A DNA stretch of 64,000 nt from Closterium sp. NIES-65 (GCA_948144175.1 CANXME010000875.1:897501-961500); one strand, 5' to 3'; positions 41,730-52,639 are shown, counted from the first letter of the stretch. Numbers and translations: made by a program. Notes: generated from the letters alone by a model not told the origin.

Positions 41730-44700
41730 TGTGCTGCTGGGAACCGACTTAGTGTACAAGGTAGGAATGACGATATGCACCTGGAAAGAGCAAGTGGAGT
41801 TCAGGAGGCAGTACTGGAATAAGCAGAGTGAGTTGGGTGAGTTGCCTGTGCGGTTCGTGAAGCAGGAGCCGAGAAGGGCGTATACTGCAGGACAGGGAGG
41901 TGAGGAAGGAGCAGAGCTGATTGGCACAGGGAACAGGAGGAGTAACTGGCTGCAGCCGATAAGGATGGTGGAACTGTTTGGGGGGATAGGAGCAGGATTG
42001 GCAGCAGTAGTAAAAGCAGGGGTTGCAGTCAAAGAGTGGATATATGTGGAGAAGGATACACAAGTGCGGAAGATGGCGGAGAACCACGCGAAGAAGCTGC
42101 AGGAAGAGTATCCAGAGCTGTTGGGAGAAGAAGTGATAGAGCGGGCCATGCGTGGGATGGTGAGAGATGTGAGACACATAACACGAGATATGGTGCACAG
42201 CTGGGGGCACGTGGACCTACTGGTGGCAGGGTGGGAGTGCCAGGGGGTATCGAGAGCAGGGAAGGGAAAAGGCATGGAGGATCCTAGGGGGGCACTGCTG
42301 TTAGACCTGCTGCGCATTATGGACTGGATAAAGGAAGGATAGGGGGAAGTAACATACCTACTGGAGCACTTGGACCTGGAAGGGGACTTGAGAGAGCCCG
42401 TGAGAAGGGTGAGGGAACTGGTGACAAAGCGGTTGGGAAAGGGAGTCCGATGTGATGCAGCAAGGCTGGGGGCACGAGCGCACCGGGTAAGGCGCTATTG
42501 GCAGAACGTAGTACTGGAAGACCAGTTGCAGGAGGAGCTAGATGGGGTAAAGCGGTCATGGGGCAGGACAGTGAAGGATATACTGGAGGTGGGGAGGATG
42601 GCGGCACCAGTGAAGAAGGGCAGACACGAGACACAGTGTCCGTGTAACAAGGTGGGGGAGGAGCGAAGGGCGTGGCCAACTCTGGTGGCCTTTGAGGGAG
42701 CAGCGGGATTCAGAATGGAGAATGGCGAGGCAGGGGAAGGGATGGTGTACGACCACCGAACGAAGCAGTAGGAAGAACCAACAGCGCTTCAGCGAGAGCT
42801 GGCGATGGGGTACGGAGAGGACATAACACGGGCGGAGGGAGTCACAGAGCAAGAAAGGCGCAGCGCGCTGGGAAGGGCAATGGATGGACAGGTAATGCTG
42901 TGGCTGACGCGCAGGATGTGGAGGGGACTGGTCTGGGACAGCACCCAAAGACAGGAGGAGGCAAGGGAAGTAGCAGAGAAGATGGGGGCATGGGCATGCA
43001 TGCCAGCAGAAGCAAAGGAAGCAGAATGGGAGGTGGGAGATGCAATGAGCCCTGACGGAAGGAAGGCACTGCAGGCGGTGCTGGCCAGGTTCTGCCATGC
43101 CTTCGCCTTCACCTTGGAGGAATTAGGGAAATGCACCGTTAAGGAGATAGAGCTGAAATTAATGACGGAGGAACCGGTGTTCCAGAGGAAGCGGCGGATG
43201 ACGCCAGGGGACGCGGATATCTGCAAGGAAAAATGCAAGGAGTTAGTAGAGGCGAGACTGATTCAGCGATCCGAGTCCGAGTATGCCGCGCCGACCGTGA
43301 TAGCGGCTAGGAAGGACCTGACGGGGGAGATACTGAGCAGGCGCATGTGCGGGGACTACAGAGCGCTTAACAAGGTGACTGTGCCAGATCGCTACCCCAT
43401 GCCAGCTGCGGAGGAGATCTTTGACAAGCTGGGGGCAGGAGAGATATTCAGCACGCTAGACTTAAGGCAGAGCTTCAATCAGATTCGGATTAGGAAGGAG
43501 GACGTGCGCAAGACCGCGTTTCATGGAGCGGACGGATTGTACGAATGGCTATTCATGCCTTTCGGGCTGAGGAACGCTTCAGCAATCTTCCAGAGGGTTA
43601 TGGACAGCGTGCTGCGGAGCCTGGACTGTGCCGCCTGTTACATAGATGACGTAGTCATCTTTAGCAGGACAGAAGAAGAGCACGTCAGGGACGTGGATCG
43701 AACGCTAGAAGCGCTAGTAGTAGCGGGACTCACCTGCCACCCAAAGAAATGCAGCTGGGGAGAGGCAACGGTGCGCTACCTGGGCTATGAGGTGCGGGGC
43801 GGACAAATAGGGATACAGAAAGCGAAAGTGGAGGTGTTAGACCGACTACAGCAGCCGAGAGACAGGACAGGACTCAGGGCAGTGTTAGGCTTCCTAAACT
43901 ACTACCGACGTTTCGTGCCCAGCTTCAGTAAGCGGGCAGCAGCACTCAACGGCTTGCCACGTGAGGATAGGAAGTGGGATTGGGGGACAGAGCAGCAGGA
44001 GGCACTGAAGGACCTCATGGAAGCAGTAAAAACAGGGACCATACTGCAGCTGCCTCAAGCGGACAAGCCATTCTGCTTGTACACTGACTGGAGCAGCCTG
44101 GGCATGGGGGCGGTGCTATGTCAGGAAGTAGATGGGGAGGAAAGGGTGGTGGCATATGCGAGCAGAAGATGCAGTCCAGCGGAGGCGAAGTATAGCTCTT
44201 ACCATGGGGAGGGTCTCGCAGCCGTGTGGGCAGTAGGACACTTCCGGGTTTACCTGCAGGGGAGGGAATTCACCCTGGTGACAGATCACCAGCTGCTGCA
44301 GTGGTTGATGACACACTAGGGTCACACAGGGAGGAATGCGAGATGGGCAGTAAAACTGCAAGAATATGACTTCAAGATTCGGCATAGGCCGGGGAAGACA
44401 CTCCAGCATGTGGACGGGCTTTCCAGAAACCCGCCGCCGCCAGCACCAGAGCACACGCTGATCCTATTTGTAAGGGCAGGAGAAGTAGCGGCAGCAGAGA
44501 AGCAGAAAGGGCCAAGGGATGTTTGGGAGGATGCAGCAGCAATGCGACGGGTCAAGGGGGAAACGGAAGCAGACGAGCAGGTGCAAGAGCGAGCAAGGGC
44601 AAGGGGTGTTCACTACAGGTGGTACCAGCAGCAACTGCAAATACAGACGGAAGACGGCTGGAAACTGGTACCTGCACCAGAGGACAGGGAGGGGCTGATC

Positions 44701-45825
44701 AGGGAGGTACACAACAAGCTGGGCCATTTCGGGCATGAGAGGACTATGCAGCTGCTGAAAACTGGCTGGTGGTGGGAAGGGATGAGGAAACAGGTGAAAG
44801 AATGGGTGAGCGGGTGCGAGGGTTGTCAGCGAAGCAGGGCCAGTCTGGTCCAAACAAAGCAGGAGTTGCAGTCATTGCCGATACGTGGGCTGGGGTTCAG
44901 GTGGTCATTGGACTTGGCAGGAGAGCTGCCGCTGAGCAGGGGAGGTCAGCAGTACATCCTACTCATGGTGGAATATGCAAGCAAATGGTTGGAGGTGCGC
45001 GCTATTCCCAGCAAGAGCTCGAAGCATGTGGCAAAGGCCTTCAAGGAGCAAGTGCTATGCCGGTTTGGAGCACCAGGGGAGGTCTTGACAGACCAAGGGA
45101 GTGAATTCAGAGGGGAGTTCCAGGCATTGTTGGACCAGGCACGCGTCACGCACCGGAGGACTTCTCGGTATCATCCTCAAAGTGATGGACTCACAGAGCG
45201 GCTGGTGCAGACCTTGAAGCGGAATCTGCGGGCATACGGGGAGAAGCGGAAGAGAGACTGGGATGAGGAACTGTATTGGATTGCAGCAGGATACAGGTTC
45301 GGGAGGCAGGCATCGCTGAGGGATCACTCGCCGTATAGCCTACTGTTTGGGCGAGAGCCAGTGCTGCCAGTGGGGGCACCGCGGGTGTTAACCGACCCGG
45401 TGAGCGTGCAGGGAACAGAGAAGTGGGTAGCACTGGCGGAAGCAAGAGCACGCTACATGAAAGAGATGCTACCAGCCGCACTCGAGAACCTGCACACAGC
45501 ACAGTTGCGGGATGCACTGAGGTACCAGCAGCGGCAGCACAAGGGAGGAGGAAAGGGGAAGGAAGCAGTGGCGGAGGGACAAGAGGTTTATTTGAAGCGG
45601 GCCAAGCAGGATACCCTGGACGTGGGACTAGGAACCGTAAGGTGGAAGGTGAAAGCAGTACGCGACTTAGGGGTGCTGGTACTAGAGAACGAGAAGGGGG
45701 AACAGACAGTGGACCACCAGACCAATGCAGCGGTGGTGAGGAGCAGCCGGCCTCAGCTGGATGGTCCTGTGACTCGGGCCCGTGCAGCACGAGCACGAGT
45801 ACAGGAGGGGGCAGGGAGTGGCTGA
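41626..45825 (+). pseudogene. F Pol: protease end, methyltransferase, RT, RNase H, integrase
   Basis: One frame runs throughout, broken only by TAG at 42340, 42769 and 44317. It begins with the protease end FDVLLGTDLV, then the methyltransferase (41968-42906). RT follows with RMCGDYRALNKVT, LDLRQSFNQI and YIDDVVIF (43639), then RNase H (LYTDWSSLGMGAVL, about 44080) and the H2C2 finger HNKLGHFGHERTM..CEGCQ. Integrase has Asp in DLAGELPL, Asp in LTDQGSEF and Glu in GLTERLVQTLKR. Polymerase and integrase catalytic residues are all intact. The three TAGs look like recent point mutations. Confidence 0.9.
41968..42906 (+). CDS. DNMT3/DRM-like C5-cytosine methyltransferase domain inside F Pol
   Basis: This entry marks the domain within the Pol frame, about 313 codons. 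Motif I (SAM binding) is VELFGGIGAGLAAVV at 41968. Motif IV is VDLLVAGWECQGVS, with the presumed catalytic Cys at 42238. Motif VI is TYLLEHLDL (about 42352), and the target-recognition side carries AHRVRRYWQNV (motif VIII, about 42478), as in DNMT3/DRM enzymes (AHRxRYFWGN). The C-terminal helix ALGRAMDGQVMLWL (about 42868) matches the LLGRxWSVPV region. Motif order is the ordinary one, not the circularly permuted DRM order. The Pro of the PC dipeptide is Glu, and motif VI ENV is EHL. Two TAGs fall within the domain, the second exactly where a conserved Trp is expected. Confidence 0.85.
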
Positions 45826-45895
45826 GAGAGGCACAAGAGAGAAGATGGGTAAGGAACAGAAGAGGAGAAGGTAATGGGGCAAAAGTTGGAGCACG

Positions 45896-45926
45896 GAGAC
45901 AAGTAAGGGAGGGGATTCACGACAGC
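45896..45926 (+). repeat. 30-bp repeat B1 with polypurine tract before the 3' LTR of F
   Basis: Contains AAGTAAGGGAGGGGATT, a plausible plus-strand primer, but 12 bases separate it from the LTR TG. The same 30 bases recur after the LTR. Confidence 0.85.
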
Positions 45927-46356
45927 TGTCACATAATTCACCGAGGGAAGTTGCAATTCATTCTGTTAACACTCATAAGGTGCAATGTGATGCGCTGTAG
46001 CATATGGAGCAGGGTGTAGAATGTTATTTGACTTGTAAGCAGGTTGGTGGGCAGCAGGGGGAGTGACGCGAAGTTGGTGGCCTAAGGACCAGCGAGGCGC
46101 GCAAGAATTGAACCCAAGAGCCTCGAGCAACTAGGAAATCACTCTGGCCAATACCAAGCTGGAGCGGCCCGAACTCAACCAGAACTCAGAGACATGGGCG
46201 ACTTGGCCGAGCGTAGATTTATAGCCTAGAGAAATATCACTCGATTAGTTCTCTCGTTTGTTTACTCTCTATAGTGGATGAAGTTGCTGCTCTAAGCTTT
46301 CTAAGCCAGGTGATGAGGCCACTCAGAGTAGCCAAGTGTGGGGGACGGATTCCTCA
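45927..46356 (+). repeat. 3' LTR of F (430 bp)
   Basis: Same length as the 5' LTR with few differences, starting TGTCACATAATTCACCG and ending GATTCCTCA. Confidence 0.92.
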
Positions 46357-46364
46357 AGAGCAGA

Positions 46365-46394
46365 GAGACAAGTAAGGGAGGGGATTCACGACAG
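46365..46394 (+). repeat. 30-bp repeat B2 after the 3' LTR of F
   Basis: Identical to 45896-45925. It is followed directly by copia E sequence and the target repeat. No copy precedes the 5' LTR. Confidence 0.88.
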
Positions 46395-46403
46395 TCCGCG
46401 TCC

Positions 46404-48041
46404 TCTTGCGGTCCCAGGCACACACCAGATGGCACTGCGTCCTTCCACTGCTCCACTGCGTGTCCCGTTGCTGTCTCCTCCAGAGTCTCTCTTCTTGCTC
46501 TTGCTGACTCAGCGTCTAACTCTCTTCGTGCTACTAGTCCTACAGTCACGCGTCTTCTCGCTACTCTTGTCACTGACCCTTCCTTTGCATCCACTGCTAC
46601 ATCTGCCCTAGTTGCTGAGCTTGTCGACTTTACTGCTCGCGGTCGTCTAGACTTTGCCACTAGTCTCGTTGCTGAGTCTGAGTCTGTCTGACCTCCGTAC
46701 GTCGAGGGTGGGTGTGTTCTTAGTACGGACGTCCTTGAGGACAGGCAGGAGGAGTTCCAGTGTTTTGCTCCTGCTTTGCCTCATCTCGTGTCCATGCTGA
46801 TTGCCCCTGAGGGAGACCCGGATGCACCAAACATCCCGACTCCTCGATCGTACACTGAGGCGATCGAGGGTCTCTACTCCTCACAGTGGCAGTCAGCTAT
46901 GGACGCAGAGATGGCTTCCTGGAAGTCCACAGGCACCTACGTCGACGAGGGTCCCCCACCTGGGGCGAACATCGTTAGTGGCATGTGGATTTTCAGGGTC
47001 AAGCGGCCGCCGGGTTCTCCGCGGTTCTTCAAGGCGCGTTACCTGGCTCGAGGATTTAGTCAGCGGCAGGGAGTTGACTACTCTCAGACCTTCTCTCCCA
47101 CGCTGAAGATGACTACTCTTTGGGTGCTGCTGCACATAGCCGCTCAGCGCGACTATGAGCTTCACTACCTTGGCTTGCAGATCACCCGGGACAGAGCACA
47201 CCACACCATTACCCTGACTCAGTCACACATGGTGCAGAAGGTCCTTCAGCGCTTCGACTTCACGTACTCCTTGCCTCAGGCCACTCCTTTGTCTACTCGC
47301 CACTCGCTCTAAGCTCTACCTTCGGATGAGTCCATAGAGCCGAATGGCCCGTACCCAGAGCTTGTTGGCTGCCTCATGTACCTGATGACCTGCACTCGAC
47401 CTGACCTTGCATACCCTCTTAGCATCTTGGCACGCTATGTTGCTTCTGGGAGACACCGACCAAAGCACATGGCTGCAACGAAGAGGGTGTTCCGCTACTT
47501 GTGCAGTACGTCGGGCATGGGGCTAGTGCTTGGAGGGCGGCATTTATTGGTCCTCACAGGTCACGCAGATGCTTCTTGGGCTGACGACCAGGCTACACAG
47601 CGGTTGTCACAGGGTTACACCTTCAGCCTTGGTTCCGGCTCTGTTTTGTGGTGGTCTACCCGCTCGTCTTCTGTTCTTGGCTCCAGCTGTGAGGCTGAGA
47701 TCTACGCGGGGGCCATGGCTGCACAGGAGCTACGCTGGCTCACCTACTTGCTGACTGACCTAGGAGAGGCGCCTCATTCTCCTCCAGTTCTGTATGTAGA
47801 CAACAAGGCCATGCTGGCCTTTTGGCGGGAGCACAGACTGGAGCACAGAACGAAGCACATTGCTCTTCGCTACTTTTTTGCTCGTGAGTTGCAGCAGGGT
47901 GGTCAGCTGCGCCTTGCTTACGTGGCCTCTCAGGCCAACACTGCTGATATCTTTACCAAGGCACTTCCGCCTTGTGATTTTCAGCGCTTTTGTATGATGC
48001 TAGGTCTTGTGCCTACTTGGCCTCACTTGCTCACTTCTTAA
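46404..48041 (+). pseudogene. Copia E RT (core deleted) and RNase H
   Basis: The N-terminal RT part is present (AMDAEMASWKSTGTYVDE, FRVKRPPGSP, QTFSPTLKMTT). At about 47166 it jumps from RDYELH to YLGLQITRDRA, removing the catalytic Asp motif and YVDD. A TGA at about 46688 and a stop at about 47310 add damage. RNase H (GHADASWADD, LYVDNKAML) runs to PTWPHLLTS at 48041. Confidence 0.88.
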
Positions 48042-48238
48042 CCTTGCTTGTACTGTGATCTATCTATACCTGCACTTGCTTGTTTACCTTTATGTATAAT
48101 CTTGCATTTCAACTGGCCTTGTGGCCTTGAACTTGTGCTCGGAATGTGTGGTGACGTTGTGATCCACCCTGAGCTTACTGTACTTTGCTTGACTGGTCTT
48201 GTGACCTCTTGTTCTCCCCCACTTTGCCTATGGGGGTG

Positions 48239-48364
48239 TGTCAAATTTATATGCTATAGTCTGTGTAGGCTCTAGTGGGGTAGATAATATGGGGTACGAC
48301 ACTTTTAGGTTTTCCTCCTTGTACCCACCTGTTTCCTAGTGCATCCATTCCTCGTTCTTTCACA
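48239..48364 (+). repeat. 3' LTR of copia E (126 bp)
   Basis: Preceded by CTATGGGGGTG and followed by the duplication gcgtg. It differs from the 5' LTR at several bases. Confidence 0.94.
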
Positions 48365-48439
48365 GCGTGTAGTTACTGAGTTTTCTCAGGTGCGTAATAC
48401 ATGTGTGAAGTAGAGCAGTGCTCTTCTGCAGTCTGGATG

Positions 48440-49255
48440 CAATTGCCAACTCTCAAGTCACTATCAGCCCCTCTTTCTCTCTCTCCGCGCACCACATCAT
48501 TATCCCCACAATGTTTCACTCACCTGATACTTGTTCTCACAATTTTTCACTCACCTGATTCTTGTTCTCACCCTCCCTTTCCCCAATTGCCTCTTGTGTT
48601 GCCCTCGTTGTCACCCTTCATTACCCGTCTCTATCACCCTCCCACAATTGCATACTCCTCGTGGTCATCATTCCTCTTGCCTAGATTTAGTCACCCTTCC
48701 TCTCTCCCCTCCCATCACCCATCGCCGCCCTCGTGCTTGCCACGCCTGCCTCCCCGTGTCCACCCTCGTTCCCTCCAATCACCCATCTCGTCTCCTTCAT
48801 GCTCATTTTGAAATGTTCTCTACTCTTTCTAGCTCTCCCCCATCTTCACCATCCTCGTCGTCATCGGGTACACCCCAAAATTCCCTCTCGTTGCACCTTT
48901 GATCGCCCACATCGTTGTTTTTGCTTTCAAAGTGAATCACCTACTTTTGCCCTTCCTCTACCTTCCTATCGCCTATCTAGCTTTCCTCCTCGATTCACCT
49001 TCCCGTTACCTTCGCTCTCTTCTCTCCCTTCCCGTTGCCCTTGCCCTCTCACCTCCTTTCCCGTTGCCCTCTCTCTCTCTTCCCTCCATTGCCATCGCCC
49101 TCACATTTTTCCCTCCCTTCTCGCCACCCTCACTCTCTCCTCTCCCTTCCCTTCAACCTCGCTCTTTCTACTTTCTTCCCTTTGCCATTGCTCTCTCCCC
49201 TCCATTCCCATCGCCCTCGCTCTCTCCTTTCCCGTTCTGCATACTAGCTCTTTTC
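48440..49255 (+). repeat. Polypyrimidine tract
   Basis: About 800 bp with almost only C and T on the plus strand (CTCCCTTCCCGTTGCCCTCG-like units). Open frames here are compositional. No gene is claimed. Confidence 0.7.
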
Positions 49256-49260
49256 CTGGC

Positions 49261-51783
49261 ATGGACACGAGCTCAAATGGGGCTAAGAATTACACCGCAA
49301 GGCCTGGAGAGCGGAATTTTTGGGACTTTCATGAAGACAAGGATGTCTACAACAAGACATGGCAGATCCATGTGGTCCCTATGCCTAAGGAGAGGCAAGT
49401 GGCAGCAAGCGTCAGCATTAAGGGTGAAGCGGTTGGTAGCGGAAATGGCGCAAACGTTGGTGCCAAGAAAAATGAGTCCGAGGAGTGCAATCTTGGAGGG
49501 ACCAGGAAGCAATGTGAGCATAAGGAGAGTGGTGCAAGGAGCAGCAAAAGGGTGAGGAGAACCCCAAGGCAGCAGCGGAAGAGGAGTACAGAGAGAGCAT
49601 GTGGGGCACTATTGCAAGTGCGGCATTCTTCGATCCGACTTCGACTACGGAGGAGTATGATTGGTTCACTTTGCATCGGCGCATGGGGCAGGTGGCATTG
49701 CCCATCTTGGAGCAGCTACTGAAGAATGAGATGGTGGCTGGCATACGTGTGAAAGGGGAGCCTAATGAGGTACTTGGTTGTTTGACATGCATGCAAGCAA
49801 AGTTCACCCAGTTCATGTTTTCTAGCTTGAAGACAAAAGCTAAGAGACCGCTCGATGAGGTGGTGATGGACGTGGTGGGCCCCTTGAAGCTTGGAGCTGC
49901 TGGAGCTGAGTATTTCCTCACCATAGTCGACGTCTACTCCCACATGACCTGGGTGTATGTGCTGTCCAAGAAGACCAACATGGCTGAAATGGTGAAGACT
50001 GATTGGTTGTCGATGGTGGAGCGGCAACAACACCGTCTTGTGAAAACAATCCGCACCGATCGAGGGGGAAAGTTCTGGAGAAAGAAGTTTTTTATGTGGC
50101 TAAAGAAGAATGGATAAGACACTCCCTTAGCATGCTAAAATCCCCTGTTATGAATGGCATCGCCAAGCGAGCGAACCGAACAATCATGGAGACGGCACGC
50201 GGATTGCTTATTGAAGCCGGGCTACTCGACTATTTTTGGCCTAATGCAGTGCGGATTGCGTGTGTGGCTAGAAACAGAGCGTTGACTCATGTGGGAGCAA
50301 ACAGATGGGTGTCCTATGTGGACTGGATTGGAAGGAAGCCGAAGGCGGATATGCTTTGGGTGTTTAGGGTTTAGGGTGCATGTGCATGGCGCTCGTTCCT
50401 AAGCATTTTCGGCACAACAAGTTGATATGGGCTATATGGGCTGTGCACTTGAGCATGGCTCAAAGTAGCAAGGGATGGCTTTTTTGGGACCAATTCACCC
50501 AGAAGTTCTTGATGGGCAAGGTATGCGCATTCATGGAAAACCTGATGTACCAATGATTTGAAGGCGGGAAATGAGGCGAAGATAGGTGCGTGGATTGAAG
50601 AGGTGACGAGACCTGGCTTGGAGCATGTGCAGCTGCCTTTGGAGGTGAGTAGCAGCAGTGCCATCACTAGGCAATCTCCTCTCGTAAATGGGGGAGAGGA
50701 GGCCAGGAATGAAGAGGAAGAGGGGGAGGAGGTACAGTAAGTAAGCGAGCATACGTCGATGCTTCCACCTTGCACTACGAGTGCTCGAGGGGTTCGAGTT
50801 ACCCTGCAGCAACGCTATGAGAGCCTTCATGTCTCTGCAGCTGAGGAGGAAGGAAGGGGCCAAAGGAGAATTAAGGCCTCTATTTTAGGCTGACCTATGA
50901 TGCACTTGGAAAGCCAGCTAGGCCAGTCTTGGCTGGAGCAGCACTTATGGTTGGAGATGACGAGGAGAGTGACAACGAGCAGTGTGCCTTTGCGTTCTTC
51001 TCTCCGGTGGAGATACCGAGAGAACCAGCAACTCTCAAGGATGCCTTGGAGAGTAGTGATGCTGAAGAGTGGAATAAGGCCATGGAGATTGAGTTGAAGA
51101 GCATTGAGGAGAACAGCACGTGGGAATTGGTAAAGCAACTGGAGGAGCGAAAGGCAATTGCGTCCAAGTGGCTCTTCAAGACCAAGTCCGACGCCGACAG
51201 CAAAATCGAGTGCTACAAGTTCAGGCTTGTGGCAAAGGGATACCAGCAGAAGAAGAAGGTGGAATGTAAGGAGTTGTTTGCTCATGTGGTGAAGCCGACG
51301 ATGCTGCGAACCCTACTCGCGGGAGCTACCATCAAAGGATGGGTGGTGAAAAAAATGGATGTGACAACGACATTCCTCAACGGCGTCCTTCAACAAGAGA
51401 TTTTTATGGCGCAGTCAGAGGGGTTTAATGATGGCAGTGGCAGAGTGTGGAAGCTGAAGAACATCTTCTAGGGGCTTGAGCAAGCCCCTAGACAATGATA
51501 CTTGAAGTTGCGAGAAGTTTTGGAGGAAGTCGGTTTCACTCCCTCTGTGACCAATCATTCCTTGTTCGTGCTTGGTGAGGGGGAGCAGAGGAGTTTTATG
51601 GTGGGTTATGTGGATAATATCCTCATATTCTCACACTCCTTTAACCTTGTGAAGGAAGTGATGCTAAAGCTTCAAGACAAATTCAAGTGCAAAACTCTTG
51701 GTGACGTGAACTTTTACCTCGACTTCGACGTAAACACGACGTGGAGAAGCACTGGATGCGAGTGTATTGTTGGGTGCAAATAA
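49261..51783 (+). pseudogene. Older, unrelated Ty1/copia pol remnant
   Basis: Pre-integrase (LHRRMGQVALPILEQL), integrase with VVMDVVGPLKL (49867), TDRGGKF (Glu lost) and SPVMNGIAKRANRTI (frame change near 50100), then RT with DALESSDAEEWNKAM (about 51040), KKMDVTTTFLNGVL and GYVDNILIF (YVDD altered to YVDN, about 51608). Many stops. Base composition is closer to balanced than in copia A-H, and the protein belongs to a different copia family. No LTRs were recognised. Confidence 0.85.
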
Positions 51784-52639
51784 TTATTTTTGCACGCCGA
51801 CCAGCCGCCTGCATGGCATTTTGCATTTTGTCTGTATGCGCATTTTTCATTTTCATCTTGCGATGTTCTATGCACATTTGTTCTTGAATTTTGTGTGTTT
51901 CGTTTTCATTCGTAATTGCATTTTGTTGTTTTACATTTTCAGTTTCGTTTTCATTGTTCACATGATGCGCTCAAATGAGGCTGACATGATGCGCTCAAAT
52001 GAGACTCCCACGTAGTCTCAAATGAGGCCCTCATGAAACTCAAATGAGTTCTCATGAAAGTCACATGTGAAAATATTTCATGCGAGGCTCATATGGGCAA
52101 GCTACGAGTGATTTATGGGAAGCTCATCGAAGTTCCATATGCCTCGAAAATTTCATACGAGGCTTATGTGAGTGAGTAGTGTGGAGAGGGGCTCGAAAGT
52201 TTGACTGGTCAAAGGGGTGCTGTTTGACCGTTTTCGTGCGAGTCAAAGGGTGCGATAATCAGGACCACGTGTGGGTCCTGATACGCGCGTGTGGCCCCTT
52301 AGGAGAATAAATGTGACGGTTATACCGCAGTTGAGTGAGCTAGGAAAAGAAAACGATGAGGGGAATTGATGGGATTTGTGAGTGGATATGAGAGTCAACA
52401 GTCAAAAATGTGAAGAGCGACGAGTGTTTGCAAGAGAATTGGGAGTGGAATAGGATTGGGAATGCTGAAGGGTCAAGAAAAGGAATGGTGGGAGAACACG
52501 GAATAGAAACAGTGGGGGATGATGGAGGGAATACCGGTATCAATCGTGCTGTCGCTTCCTTCGCTTATAACGCCATCGGTCTGGTTACCACAGAGAAACA
52601 GGGCACCTTTGCCCAGATCCACGATTCTGCACCGACTCT
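51784..52639. other. Non-coding region with CTCAAATGAG array
   Basis: The 10-mer CTCAAATGAG or close variants occurs about five times within 51969-52047. The rest shows no gene. It may include the 3' untranslated region or LTR of the old copia element, but no matching LTR is in view. Confidence 0.35.

Larger units (their letters stand above)
38618..46394 (+). mobile_element. Ty3/gypsy element F encoding a DNA methyltransferase
   Basis: Two 430-bp long repeats (38618-39047, 45927-46356) flank Gag and Pol. The insertion is bounded by tccgcgtcct on both sides (38609-38618, 46395-46404); the last t may belong to the element. A 30-bp sequence before the 3' LTR (45896-45925) is repeated exactly after it (46365-46394), immediately before the target repeat. 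Domain order is Gag, three zinc knuckles, protease, C5-methyltransferase, RT, RNase H, H2C2 finger and integrase, so this is Ty3 order with one added domain. No chromodomain was seen. Confidence 0.93.
32701..48364 (+). mobile_element. Ty1/copia element E carrying two nested insertions
   Basis: The pentamer gcgtg is exact at 32696-32700 and 48365-48369. The LTRs are 124 and 126 bp. Removing 35876-36887 and 38618-46394 (each with one target-repeat copy) rejoins the integrase and linker reading. The element itself is dead: Gag frame change, DWGAS protease, mutated integrase Asp, RT core deleted. Confidence 0.95.

Noticed and set aside
41968-42906. Reading the methyltransferase as a host gene caught between two elements
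   Set aside because: It is in the same frame as the protease end and RT with no gap, and lies inside the paired LTRs.
43040-45825. Retrovirus or pararetrovirus origin for F
   Set aside because: No envelope or movement protein; domain order and LTRs fit a Ty3/gypsy retrotransposon.
45896-46394. F as a true DIRS/PAT element because of its split repeats
   Set aside because: No tyrosine recombinase is present; an H2C2 finger and a complete DDE integrase are, and a target repeat flanks the insertion.
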